The notes beneath the pieces were generated by a model. It was not told the origin of the DNA. It saw nothing but the letters and a program-made list of their open reading frames with translations, and did no database searches. From a virus: a stretch of DNA of 27,852 nt. The position numbers and the translations under genes are program-made. The DNA is taken from positions 1-27,852 of IMG/VR virus record IMGVR_UViG_3300031974_001935; one strand, 5' to 3'. Below are positions 1-8,355 of this stretch, piece by piece (positions within the stretch are counted from its first letter, which is position 1; each line of letters begins with the position of its first letter).

Positions 1-1178
1 CCGACTTCTTTTAAATATGTTTCTTTCATTTTATCCCAACTCATACCAATAGCATCTAAGTAAAATAGATTCTCTGGCTTCAACCTTCCCTCTGAATGTA
101 GCTTGGTGTACCTTTTGATAGCTTTCTTCTTCCACCACTTACTAATATAATCTACACCCTCTTCGAACTTTTGTTTCATCTTCAGTTCGTCTTCAGATAT
201 TTCTGACCTAAGAAACTCAGCACCATTCTCATACATCATAGCAAGATATACACCTCTCTTAAACCCATGATGATATTCAGATTGTTTGATACCACACTCT
301 TTGAAAATCATACCGAGAATTCTTTGTTTTACGCCCGATACAGGCCCCTCAATACCTTCCTTCTGAGTTGTTTGTCGTTCATACTCTTCTGACTGATTCT
401 CTTTAATCCAATCGTGCCACAATTCATATATTGAGTCATCAGGTTTGATTGATATCTTACCTGCTGATTCACCCAATGTTTTGAAATGTGGTATTCCATT
501 GTATTGGGAGTGAATACCATATAATGATGTAGTACCAACTGCTACAAGAGTTTGTCCATACTTCCGTTTCCAAAACTCTCTTACTTCTGGCACCGTAGTC
601 ATCATAGCAACCAATTTACCACCTAAGAAGTTATAACCCAATGGTTGGGTACATACGATCGTAGATGCTATTGTTGTATGATTGAGTTTTCCATCTTTGA
701 ATTTATTGTCCTTACTCCACCCAATGTAGTTATCTCTAACTGCCATTGATGTTACATCAGATGCAAGTGATATCTGACCTAAGAGTTTACCACTAACCCT
801 GTCCTTAACATTAATCTTAACATTACGACCAGGATTAGCAGTAAAAGACATTGTATGAATCATTTTTCGGATGTGAGTCCACTTTGTGCTGTCTTTAGTA
901 TCCTCTACGATTTCAACATAAGGTTCTAACTCCTCAATCTCTTTGATAGTTTGTTCCAAATTGTTGATATCAGTAGGACTCCATTGAACATCATACATAG
1001 AGGCAATCTGAGATTTATCTCTAATCATTGATGGTTCTTGTAGCTCTACCCACTTCTTATATAGTGTCTGTTCTTCAACTGACATTGAAGACAGATAATC
1101 CATATTTTCGATTAACGCCTTCTTTTGTGTTTCAAAATCAAACACAGGCTTTTGTGGTTCAGCATCCCAAAAATTCAT
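1..1178 (-). CDS. DUF4338/DruA-like protein, 3' end cut by window edge
   Basis: The frame is open from an ATG at 1178 to the left edge, giving 392 codons without a stop, so the C-terminus is missing. About residues 130-190 hold the pattern GKLLGQISLAS, then AVRDNYIGWS, then a segment around QPLGYNFLGG. This matches my recollection of the DUF4338 family, where a 'LLG...A...RD..IGW' block is the hallmark; the family includes DruA of the Druantia anti-phage system. The biochemical role of the family is not well established. It starts 7 bases after the clamp stop codon, so it is probably co-transcribed with the clamp from the promoter at 1913-1943. Its first five residues, MNFWD, are the same as those of the glycosyltransferase at 4461-5594. 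A role in DNA modification or in countering host defence is inference. Confidence 0.6.
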   Translation of the reverse strand, partial: MNFWDAEPQKPVFDFETQKKALIENMDYLSSMSVEEQTLYKKWVELQEPSMIRDKSQIASMYDVQWSPTDINNLEQTIKEIEELEPYVEIVEDTKDSTKWTHIRKMIHTMSFTANPGRNVKINVKDRVSGKLLGQISLASDVTSMAVRDNYIGWSKDNKFKDGKLNHTTIASTIVCTQPLGYNFLGGKLVAMMTTVPEVREFWKRKYGQTLVAVGTTSLYGIHSQYNGIPHFKTLGESAGKISIKPDDSIYELWHDWIKENQSEEYERQTTQKEGIEGPVSGVKQRILGMIFKECGIKQSEYHHGFKRGVYLAMMYENGAEFLRSEISEDELKMKQKFEEGVDYISKWWKKKAIKRYTKLHSEGRLKPENLFYLDAIGMSWDKMKETYLKEV

Positions 1179-1185
1179 ACTACCC

Positions 1186-1881
1186 TTATTTTACCTCTAC
1201 GAGATAATAACTACTTTTCAAAGAATCATTCTCAAATTGAATGTGAGATAGTCCTTGTGATGAAATCTTCAAAGTAGCAGCTTTTGAACCTCGGTTTGCA
1301 TTGAGGATTTCTTTAAGGTACTTTGCTGAGAATGAGATGGGTTGGATGTCACCCTCACATTTACAATCAACATTGATAGAGATTCTATTGGTGTTGATAG
1401 TGGAGTAACCCAATACTACCTCACCCTTACCTCCAACACAACTGAATGTGAATGTATCTGACTCATTCAATGCACTCTTTGATTTGATGAATTTAGATGT
1501 AAACTCATCATCCAATGTGATTTCTGCATCAAATGGTGGTACTTGCTTCAAATCAGGAACTACAGGAATAACCGAAAGGTCAGCCAACATATAGTTTACA
1601 GATGTTCCATTATCTGAAAACTTGACATAAGAGTCAGTTGATTCTACATTTACACTTGATTCCAATACACCCAAAAGAGCTTTGAGTTGTGATGTGGTGT
1701 AGATACCGAACTCACCATTTGGGAAATCACCCTCTTCGGAAGTAACACTCCCAAGCAAAGTCTTATCGTCAGAGATAAAACTCACTTTCATTTGGGAATC
1801 CGTTGATTCGATTTTTACTGATTCTACCTCACCACCAAGATTGTATCGGTTGATGAAGTTCTCAATACTACTTTTCTTCAT
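1186..1881 (-). CDS. 45: DNA polymerase sliding clamp (T4 gp45-like)
   Basis: This 231-residue protein is close to the length of T4 gp45 (228). The clamp is a trimeric ring that tethers the replicative polymerase to DNA and in T4 also activates late transcription. Recognisable stretches are FGIYTTSQLKALL, the central YMLADLSVIPVVPDLK, NTNRISINV, ISFSAKYLKEILNANRG and the C-terminal SYYLVEVK. All follow the gp45 pattern as I know it. It is the first gene after the promoter at 1913-1943, with a leader of roughly 25 bases, and is followed by the DruA-like gene. The polymerase it would serve lies immediately upstream. Confidence 0.9.
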   Translation of the reverse strand: MKKSSIENFINRYNLGGEVESVKIESTDSQMKVSFISDDKTLLGSVTSEEGDFPNGEFGIYTTSQLKALLGVLESSVNVESTDSYVKFSDNGTSVNYMLADLSVIPVVPDLKQVPPFDAEITLDDEFTSKFIKSKSALNESDTFTFSCVGGKGEVVLGYSTINTNRISINVDCKCEGDIQPISFSAKYLKEILNANRGSKAATLKISSQGLSHIQFENDSLKSSYYLVEVK

Positions 1882-1912
1882 AGTTTTAAATTATTAATAT
1901 TTAGTTGTGTTA

Positions 1913-1943
1913 CAAATATACGAATTTATTTTGGATTACACAA
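1913..1943 (-). promoter_or_regulatory. Bacteroidota-type promoter for the sliding clamp
   Basis: On the minus strand a TTG (1941-1943) is followed by a 20-base spacer and TATATTTG (1913-1920), a full match to the -7 consensus TAnnTTTG. The spacer ends in TTCG, as in five other promoters here. The start codon of the clamp lies 32 bases downstream of the -7 box. Confidence 0.8.
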
Positions 1944-1944
1944 C

Positions 1945-4461
1945 CTAAAACCCAAAAAACTTTGATGCCTTTGCTAAGTTAGGATTTGGCTTCTCCCATG
2001 ACATTGCGTCATAGAAGTCAGTTATTTTGTTGTCTAACTCTTTCTCCCAAATCAAATCATAGTCAATGTATTGTTTTACCAAATCCAATACTTCAGGTGG
2101 GTCGTTGTACCCAGTCAATCCAACCGAACTCAAACCTAATGGATTACTCTTTAGATACACCCACTTAATCTTATCACCATCTTTCATTGGTTCATATTTG
2201 TATGGTACATCATAATATTTGAGTAACTGATTGTATGTGATTGCTGCTTTTACATGAGCGGGTGTTCCTTTTACAAACTCACCCAATGATTGTTTTTTGA
2301 ACACATACTTACTCATATCTTTGACTGCTGAGTTCTTTGCAATATCCACAAAGTGTTGTTCTGCCATAGTGTCTTTGTAGTTCAAAATCTTATCATCAAT
2401 GTTCTCTTTGGGTTCGTCCTTTAGAATGTCCATCAATACCGTTGACATCACTTCTTTGAAATAAGTTGGGAATGAACTTCGTTTTACATCCAATCCTTTG
2501 ACATCTAACTTATCACAATTTATGGTGTTGTCGTTAATAATCCATTGTGCGTATCTCTTCTTTGATACCCAAAATCCACCTTTGGCAATTGTTTCTTGTT
2601 TGATATCAAATCGATGTGAATCTACATTGAACATCTTTTTTGCCATAGTGTCGTACACCAAATTGATGTGGTCTTGTACCTCTTTAGCTACTGATAGGAT
2701 TGCAGGAATCATCTGTTCATCCGAATTAACATCAATGTTTGGATTCCTAGCTTTTACCAATGGTGCTGCTTCGTAGAATACTGAGTCAGTATCTGTATAT
2801 ACATTATAGTCTGCTTCCTCACCAATGTTCTTAATGTAGTATTGGTTAGCAATCATCTCAGTAGTTTTGATTACAGTTTGACCTGTAAGTGTAACTGCCT
2901 CTGCATTGTCAACATCATAAAATCTGAAAGCAGGTAGTCCTAATACACCATAGAGTGAGTTCAACATAATCTTCTGTACTAATTGGCGTTGAGAATAGAA
3001 CTTATAAAGTTCGTCATCTCCCTCCTTACCATACTTCTTCATTAAGTCTTTGTACTCAACCCTCTTATCAAACCATACATTCAGAATCTCAGGTATCACC
3101 CCAACCTTTTCTTGTGTATAGATTACACCATTTGATGCAACTGAGAAGTTCATCTTAGTGATGAAGTCCATAAACTTATCTTTGTCCATCGGTGGGTATT
3201 GTTTACCATTTGTATCAGTAATAAGATACTCATTGAGTTTACCCTTCATATGGGATTCTGCATTATAACCCTGAACCTTACCCAACTTTGTTTCTGGTGA
3301 AATGTTGATGGTCATAATAATTGATGGATACAGAGATGTTAAGTCCAAATCATACACCCATTTATAAAGACCTGGTTTAGGTTGTTTCACATATGCGCCT
3401 GTAAACTTATCCTCACCATCTGAACCATCTTCTTTCCTATTCCTTCTCAAAGGTCTATCAGGTGCAACCCTACCACTCCTTCTTAGGAATGTCAAAATAG
3501 CACCCTCTAACCATTTTGATGAGAACAGAAAGTCTTCATAGAATACATGACCAGCGTGACAGATTGCTCTAGCCAAATCAATGAACTGAAGTTTCTTATC
3601 CATCTCAACTACCAACTCCACATCCACCAAATTGTACTCAATGAACTTTTCTAAATCATCTCTGAACAATTGGTCTAAGTTACCATCATACTCAACCTTA
3701 CCCCTACCCAATTCCAACTGAGCGATCGTGTCTAATCGGTAGTTTGGATATTCTGTATATGTAAAGTTTTTGAACAATGCAATATAGTCCAATGCGGATA
3801 CACCTGCAATGATGTATCTACTACGATACTGATTCCAATGTACTTTTTTGATGGGTGATAATCTATTAGCAACTGAAGTTCCAAACAATCTTTTCAGTCT
3901 GTTATACAGATAAGTGACATCAAAGAAATCAATGTTCCACCCAGTTATGATAGTGGGACATATCTCCTCCCACTTATTTACAAACGATGTCAACATCCCC
4001 TCTTCGTTTTTAAACGAACGGACTTGTGCTCCTTTGATGGTTTTGTTTATCTCATCACCATCATTTACAACATAAACAAAGTAGTCATTTGTTGCTGAGT
4101 CGTGGAATGCAATTGATGTAATCTCATTTGTAGCTTCATTGGTATCTGGCAGACCTGAGTTCATCTCAACCTCAATATCAAAAGTCATAATCACATGCCC
4201 CTTTGACATTTCATCTGAGTCACCATACTCATCAATCAGAAAACGAGTTACCTCATTAACATCCGATTCGTACAACTTCAGATTGTCTTCCTTTTTCCAA
4301 TAGTTAATCTTCTTTAACCTCTCACCATAGATTGATTCATACGAACCATTTCCATCTCTTACATATGCGTAGTTGCGATACTTCTTTGTAAAGTAACCTT
4401 TCTCATCATCCCAACAATGGATGATACCACCATCTTTCTGCCAATATACATTTTGATACAT
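1945..4461 (-). CDS. 43: Family B replicative DNA polymerase (T4 gp43-like)
   Basis: This 838-residue protein has an intact 3'-5' proofreading exonuclease and polymerase. Exo I is FDIE (D95, E97), Exo II is GWNIDFFD (around 174-181) and Exo III is EYNLVD (around 275-280). Polymerase motif A is DLTSLYPSII (373-382), motif B ends KIMLNSLYG (497-505), motif C is YTDTDS (555-560), and a KKRY motif lies in the thumb-proximal region. The C-terminus KASKFFGF resembles the clamp-binding tail of T4/RB69 gp43. T4 gp43 has 898 residues, so this is slightly shorter. Its ATG overlaps the glycosyltransferase stop as TAATG, which suggests translational coupling. No intron, intein or split is visible. Confidence 0.95.
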   Translation of the reverse strand: MYQNVYWQKDGGIIHCWDDEKGYFTKKYRNYAYVRDGNGSYESIYGERLKKINYWKKEDNLKLYESDVNEVTRFLIDEYGDSDEMSKGHVIMTFDIEVEMNSGLPDTNEATNEITSIAFHDSATNDYFVYVVNDGDEINKTIKGAQVRSFKNEEGMLTSFVNKWEEICPTIITGWNIDFFDVTYLYNRLKRLFGTSVANRLSPIKKVHWNQYRSRYIIAGVSALDYIALFKNFTYTEYPNYRLDTIAQLELGRGKVEYDGNLDQLFRDDLEKFIEYNLVDVELVVEMDKKLQFIDLARAICHAGHVFYEDFLFSSKWLEGAILTFLRRSGRVAPDRPLRRNRKEDGSDGEDKFTGAYVKQPKPGLYKWVYDLDLTSLYPSIIMTINISPETKLGKVQGYNAESHMKGKLNEYLITDTNGKQYPPMDKDKFMDFITKMNFSVASNGVIYTQEKVGVIPEILNVWFDKRVEYKDLMKKYGKEGDDELYKFYSQRQLVQKIMLNSLYGVLGLPAFRFYDVDNAEAVTLTGQTVIKTTEMIANQYYIKNIGEEADYNVYTDTDSVFYEAAPLVKARNPNIDVNSDEQMIPAILSVAKEVQDHINLVYDTMAKKMFNVDSHRFDIKQETIAKGGFWVSKKRYAQWIINDNTINCDKLDVKGLDVKRSSFPTYFKEVMSTVLMDILKDEPKENIDDKILNYKDTMAEQHFVDIAKNSAVKDMSKYVFKKQSLGEFVKGTPAHVKAAITYNQLLKYYDVPYKYEPMKDGDKIKWVYLKSNPLGLSSVGLTGYNDPPEVLDLVKQYIDYDLIWEKELDNKITDFYDAMSWEKPNPNLAKASKFFGF

Positions 4462-5594
4462 TAAGCCATTAATTGTTTATGTAGTTCTTTAATCATTTTA
4501 TCTTCATTCAAAGATAGTTCCACAGCCCTTTCGGTTGACATACTGTCTCTTTCTTGTCTGAATGTGTCATCATCCAACATTTTATCCAAATACTTGAAGA
4601 ACTCTTTTTTGTATTTGAAGAACATCCCATTGGGGTCAATCTCGTGATAACAATCAGATTCTTGCCAAATCATTGGTGTACCATTCATCATACAATCAGT
4701 ACCACTTACCGACCAACCATAGTTGGTTTGTCTCATCTGAACACCTACCTTACAATTCTGAAGTCGTTGGTAGTATTCGTGTTTTGGTACTTTTGTATTA
4801 TCAATCCAAGAATGTGGAGCATCACCCTTTAGTTGTGGAATCCAAACCGTAAAATCTTGTCGTTGAGTACGATACTCTTCCATCAGTTCAATAAACTTTG
4901 GATATCCTTTGTATGCAGCGGCACGATGGTTGAATACAATGATATTATCTTTTGATTCTTTAATACCATCAACAATCTTATCTTGAGGTACACCCAAATT
5001 CCACACTTTAAGAACCCCATCTAACTTCTGAGCAAACTCTTCGTTGAATGTCTCTCGTGCTTCATCCAATACCCTATTCTTTTGGTCTTGAGTATTGAGG
5101 TAACATACATCCATTTGAGATACACCAAGTAGTTCAATAGGTAACCACAACCACTTTGGTTTTCCAGCTCTATTGTCCGGCCCATTACACGATTTCATTT
5201 CCCACCAATGACAATAACCCACAACTTTTGTATCCATTGTCTTTTTATACCTACCCACTTGAACCCAATCTGGCAAATGTGAATAGATTACATCGTAGTC
5301 AATGTCTTTGAGTAGGTTGATAAGTTTAGATGATGGGAATGACCTCTGATTCATCATATCACCAGTAATGTCAATTTGGTGTTGTTTGACATTTGGTAGA
5401 TTCAACTTCTTACTGATTTTACCAGTAGGCATTAGGATATTCCAATAGTAATCACCATAAGAGTCCAATGCTTTGATGTGGTTATGAATGACATCAACGA
5501 ATGAATCCTTATCAATGTTGGAAGAGTTGGTGATATTTGGTATCACCAACACCTTCCGTGAATTGTTGTAATCTATACTATCCCAAAAGTTCAT
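4461..5594 (-). CDS. GT-B glycosyltransferase, GT4-like
   Basis: This 377-residue protein looks like a two-domain GT-B glycosyltransferase. The second domain begins near residue 217 with DNIIVFNHRAAAYKGYPKFIEL, and the donor-sugar loop lies near 294-315 (GWSVSGTDCMMNGTPMIWQE), with the small-residue and acidic pattern of family 4-type enzymes. Substrate is unknown; DNA bases are a reasonable inference because it sits between a ParB-like gene and the DNA polymerase and near two Mom-like genes, but surface glycans cannot be excluded. It overlaps both neighbours by one base (TAATG at each junction). It shares MNFWD at its N-terminus with the DruA-like protein. It does not resemble T4 alpha- or beta-glucosyltransferase by eye. 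Confidence 0.7.
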   Translation of the reverse strand: MNFWDSIDYNNSRKVLVIPNITNSSNIDKDSFVDVIHNHIKALDSYGDYYWNILMPTGKISKKLNLPNVKQHQIDITGDMMNQRSFPSSKLINLLKDIDYDVIYSHLPDWVQVGRYKKTMDTKVVGYCHWWEMKSCNGPDNRAGKPKWLWLPIELLGVSQMDVCYLNTQDQKNRVLDEARETFNEEFAQKLDGVLKVWNLGVPQDKIVDGIKESKDNIIVFNHRAAAYKGYPKFIELMEEYRTQRQDFTVWIPQLKGDAPHSWIDNTKVPKHEYYQRLQNCKVGVQMRQTNYGWSVSGTDCMMNGTPMIWQESDCYHEIDPNGMFFKYKKEFFKYLDKMLDDDTFRQERDSMSTERAVELSLNEDKMIKELHKQLMA

Positions 5595-6493
5595 TAAAGT
5601 GTAGCAAATTTGTGCATTCTACTAATTTGACCCGTAAACCACTTGTTGAATAGGGCTCGGGATTTGCCAGTTTGTTGAGGTGTTGTTTTTATTGATTCAC
5701 ACAAGTAATCAAACATAGCCTTCCATTGGCCAAAATTTTGAAGTTTATTCTTTTGAGTGTGCATCTCAAATACAAAGTTCTCAACCCAATCGTTTTGTAG
5801 TTCAGACCCCAAAACACTTTTTAACTTTACCAACTCACTTAACATATGGTCAACATATGGTCTATCCGAGTCCGGCAATCTGAACTGACCCGTTTTAGTT
5901 GGAGTTCGGTCTTTTTTAGTTCTATTTTTTGGATTACTTGGTTGACCATATCCATCGTAGATACCTACCAAATTACCAACTGATAGACTTGTCTTACTAC
6001 TTGTACGAGAGGTGTATTGGTGAATGTTGTTGGCCATTTCTACATAAATGGGCGATTTCATAACACGAGCGGCACGAACTATCATATCATATAGTGTGTG
6101 GTTTTTACCACCAGTATTCAACTCGGTAATAGCGCTGTACATTGCCTCTTCATTATTACCATCAATCCACCACAATACAACACACGGTACAGTTTCATCT
6201 GGGTCATTTGAATTATTCAAGCAATCACCCCTATGGTTTGATTCTGCGATTTTGAATAATTGTACACCTTCCTCGTTAATGAAAGGAGCCACCTTAATAG
6301 CATCCATCCATCCACTATTTTTGATTTTCTCTCCAAGATTGTTGGAGTGATTTTTGTTAAAGTCACGATTTTCTTTCTCTGCTTTAACAATTCTTGCTAG
6401 AGGGATATCCATAATAATCCCTTTCTTTACACCACTTCTAAAATACATTTGTGGTCTTGAGTAATCCGAAATCTTAAACGAAATCTTTTTCAT
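5594..6493 (-). CDS. ParB-like nuclease-domain protein
   Basis: This 299-residue protein has an N-terminal region (about 25-110) with the ParB/sulfiredoxin layout: a helix-entry segment IPLARIVKAEKENRDFNKNH, then LGEKIKNSGWMDAIKV and the motif ESNHRGDCL (84-92), equivalent to the G-x-HR element of ParB-type domains. The remaining two thirds are not recognised; a basic stretch rich in K, R and T follows at about 190-205. ParB-like domains in phages occur in partition, nuclease and DNA-modification proteins. It is the first gene of a tightly coupled set with the glycosyltransferase and DNA polymerase, so a role acting on DNA is likely, but the exact reaction is unknown. Confidence 0.6.
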   Translation of the reverse strand: MKKISFKISDYSRPQMYFRSGVKKGIIMDIPLARIVKAEKENRDFNKNHSNNLGEKIKNSGWMDAIKVAPFINEEGVQLFKIAESNHRGDCLNNSNDPDETVPCVVLWWIDGNNEEAMYSAITELNTGGKNHTLYDMIVRAARVMKSPIYVEMANNIHQYTSRTSSKTSLSVGNLVGIYDGYGQPSNPKNRTKKDRTPTKTGQFRLPDSDRPYVDHMLSELVKLKSVLGSELQNDWVENFVFEMHTQKNKLQNFGQWKAMFDYLCESIKTTPQQTGKSRALFNKWFTGQISRMHKFATL

Positions 6494-6599
6494 ACTTCAA
6501 TAAAATTAAAATTTGTGAGTTAAAAGGATGCTCACTTCCCCTATACTTCTACCAATATAAGAATAATTTTTTAATTGTCCAAATGTTTTTTAATTTTAT
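6494..6599 (-). other. Intergenic leader of the ParB-GT-polymerase operon
   Basis: This gap between the second Mom-like gene and the ParB-like gene holds the promoter at 6552-6582 and a leader of about 50 bases. Within the leader, GTGAG and CTCAC (6515-6519 and 6531-6535) could form a 5-bp hairpin with an 11-base loop. The hairpin is too weak to assign a function. Confidence 0.4.
6552..6582 (-). promoter_or_regulatory. Bacteroidota-type promoter for ParB-GT-polymerase operon
   Basis: TTG at 6580-6582, a 20-base spacer, and TATATTGG at 6552-6559 on the minus strand. The spacer is nearly identical to that of the gp32 promoter (16262-16292), with differences at only a few positions. The -7 box deviates from TAnnTTTG at one base. 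Confidence 0.7.
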
Positions 6600-7403
6600 T
6601 TACCAAAAATTTATCTCATTAGATTCTTCTGGTGGATATGCATCGTGTCTAATAACATCGGTATTATAATCTCTTGCTGATTTAGGGTAAGGTTTGATTT
6701 CATGCTTCAACCTCTTCATCAAATCTTTCTTTTCTTTTTTATTCTGAGGTAGTAATTGGATATATCTATGTTTTGGTGGTTCTTCTCTTCTCCAAAACTC
6801 TTTGTATCCATCCTTACCTATTTCTCTTTTTAAGTGTTCTAAATTACCACTGCCCCAATTGTTGAATACAGTTCTACTATGAATCCATTGATATGGGTCT
6901 TTTGTAAGTGAGATACCCCAATTAGGCATTAGAGCAATATCAGTATTCAAACCTTGATATATCCAATTGGTTGCCTGATAGATACCTCCTAAGTGTTCTT
7001 GACCATTGTCTGCGTATGATAGTAGAACTTTGATGTTCTTATCGTTTTCCTTAATCCACTTAAATGTCTTAGACAATGCGTTTGATTCGATATTAGAACC
7101 ATACCCATCATCAACATACAAACGAGTCAACTCCAATATATTGTCTTTACTCAAACCCTCACATACTGATGTGGATGCCTTTGCTCCAACAGGGAATCCG
7201 TATATTGCACATCCTATAAGTTGGTGTTGATTACCAAACACATCCACTTCATCAGTCTTATAGTAAATACCCAATGCGTATCTACACATAGTCCAAGCGT
7301 GAGTATAGTGTTTCTTTATGATAATATCTTTAGCGATAGACTTTGCTATTCGTGAAACACTCACTCTACTTACATCACAATATTCTTTACCCTCTACTTT
7401 CAA
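6600..7403 (-). CDS. Mom-like DNA adenine modification protein, copy 2
   Basis: This 267-residue protein resembles phage Mu Mom, a GNAT-fold enzyme that modifies adenine (methylcarbamoylation) to protect DNA from restriction. Family-like stretches are HYTHAW (32-37), LELTRLYVDDGYGSNIES (90-107), LLSYADNGQEHLGGIYQATNW (127-147) and WIHSRTVF. It aligns without gaps over the first 150 residues with the upstream gene at 7387-8145. The start is a TTG at 7403: it gives MKVEGKEYCD, matching the paralogue's MKVEGKSYCD, and the next ATG would delete 38 conserved residues. It overlaps the upstream paralogue by 17 bases. Which base it modifies, and with what group, cannot be read from sequence. Confidence 0.8.
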   Translation of the reverse strand: MKVEGKEYCDVSRVSVSRIAKSIAKDIIIKKHYTHAWTMCRYALGIYYKTDEVDVFGNQHQLIGCAIYGFPVGAKASTSVCEGLSKDNILELTRLYVDDGYGSNIESNALSKTFKWIKENDKNIKVLLSYADNGQEHLGGIYQATNWIYQGLNTDIALMPNWGISLTKDPYQWIHSRTVFNNWGSGNLEHLKREIGKDGYKEFWRREEPPKHRYIQLLPQNKKEKKDLMKRLKHEIKPYPKSARDYNTDVIRHDAYPPEESNEINFW

Positions 7404-8145
7404 TTGGCTCTAATTTATGTATTTCCATTTCAATGTCATCATTTCCTTTTGGATATGGGAATGTTGGGTGTTTTAAACTCTTCAGCAACTTTCTCCGTTC
7501 ACCCCCCTTTAGAAGAATGTAAACATATCGATGTTTACGAGGTTCTTTACGAATCCAAAAAGGTTTATTTACCTGTTCTTGTATTTTCTTAGGGTCATTT
7601 GTTTTGTATTGTGGGAATATAGTTTTACCATGTATCCATCTCCCATCTTCCTCAAACTTAAAACTCCAACTATCGTTGAATCTGAGTTTATTGCCCTGAT
7701 AAATCCAATTCGTTGCTTGGTAGATTGTTCCTGCGTGCCCCTCCTTTGGGTCTGAATATGATATTAGTGCTTTTACCTTTGGAACATTTGTTCTTAACCA
7801 ATCAAATGTTTGTGACAAAAACCAACTTTCAATATTTGAACCATACCCATCGAAAACGAACAATCTGACTAACTCCAACACTTCAGTTCTATCTAAAGTT
7901 TCTGATATGGATTGTCCTGTTAACCTCCCGATCGGGTCACCATAACATGCAACACCTATAAGCTTTTCTGAAGTATTGAAGAACTGATGTGAGTCATCTT
8001 CTATATACAAACCCAATGCGTAAGATACCTTTGTCCATAACCCACTATAGTGGTTATTGATTATCATTTCTTTTGCAACTGATTTGGATACACTCCTTAC
8101 TGATAACTTTGATGTATCACAATACGACTTTCCTTCGACCTTCAC
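7387..8145 (-). CDS. Mom-like DNA adenine modification protein, copy 1
   Basis: This 252-residue paralogue of the next gene is also Mom-like. It carries HYSGLW (32-37), LELVRLFVFDGYGSNIES (90-107), ALISYSDPKEGHAGTIYQATNW (126-147) and WIHGKTIF; the spacing from residue 1 to 150 is identical to copy 2, while the C-terminal part differs more. The start is GTG at 8145, overlapping the stop of the upstream HTH gene as TAGTG. Two Mom-like genes side by side suggest duplication followed by divergence in substrate, or a heterodimer. Both use rare start codons and coupled starts, which would keep expression low. Transcription is probably from 8772-8802. Confidence 0.8.
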   Translation of the reverse strand: MKVEGKSYCDTSKLSVRSVSKSVAKEMIINNHYSGLWTKVSYALGLYIEDDSHQFFNTSEKLIGVACYGDPIGRLTGQSISETLDRTEVLELVRLFVFDGYGSNIESWFLSQTFDWLRTNVPKVKALISYSDPKEGHAGTIYQATNWIYQGNKLRFNDSWSFKFEEDGRWIHGKTIFPQYKTNDPKKIQEQVNKPFWIRKEPRKHRYVYILLKGGERRKLLKSLKHPTFPYPKGNDDIEMEIHKLEPIESRG

Positions 8146-8348
8146 TACTGATATTTATCGAATTCACCAATCAATAAATGTGTCCATGTTTCATTGCGAA
8201 CAATCCTACGGATATTAGCAGGTGACACCTTATTGTTCCTAGCCAACACCTTAATATTCCTATGTCCAATGTTCCATAGTCTTCTAATGGTGTTCACCTG
8301 CTGCTCCGTAAGTTTGTGGGCAGGATGTGATTCTCCTCTAAGAGCCAT
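8145..8348 (-). CDS. Small HTH protein, like the C-terminal domain of HNH homing endonucleases
   Basis: I choose the ATG at 8348 (67 residues, MALRGESHPAHK), 7 bases after the MazG-like stop; a longer open frame to 8429 would overlap that gene by over 70 bases and adds nothing family-like. The sequence GESHPAHKLTEQQVNTIRRL, a middle 'LARNNKVSPANIRRIV' helix pair and a final W-T-H-L match the DNA-binding module that often follows HNH nuclease domains in phages. No HNH motif is present here or in an adjacent frame. It may be a free-standing DNA-binding regulator or the remnant of a homing endonuclease. Its stop overlaps the GTG of the first Mom-like gene. Confidence 0.6.
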   Translation of the reverse strand: MALRGESHPAHKLTEQQVNTIRRLWNIGHRNIKVLARNNKVSPANIRRIVRNETWTHLLIGEFDKYQ

Positions 8349-8355
8349 CCTATAC

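Noticed and set aside
1986-2776. Short plus-strand frames opposite the DNA polymerase gene.
   Set aside because: They lie antisense to strongly conserved polymerase coding sequence and have no independent signals.
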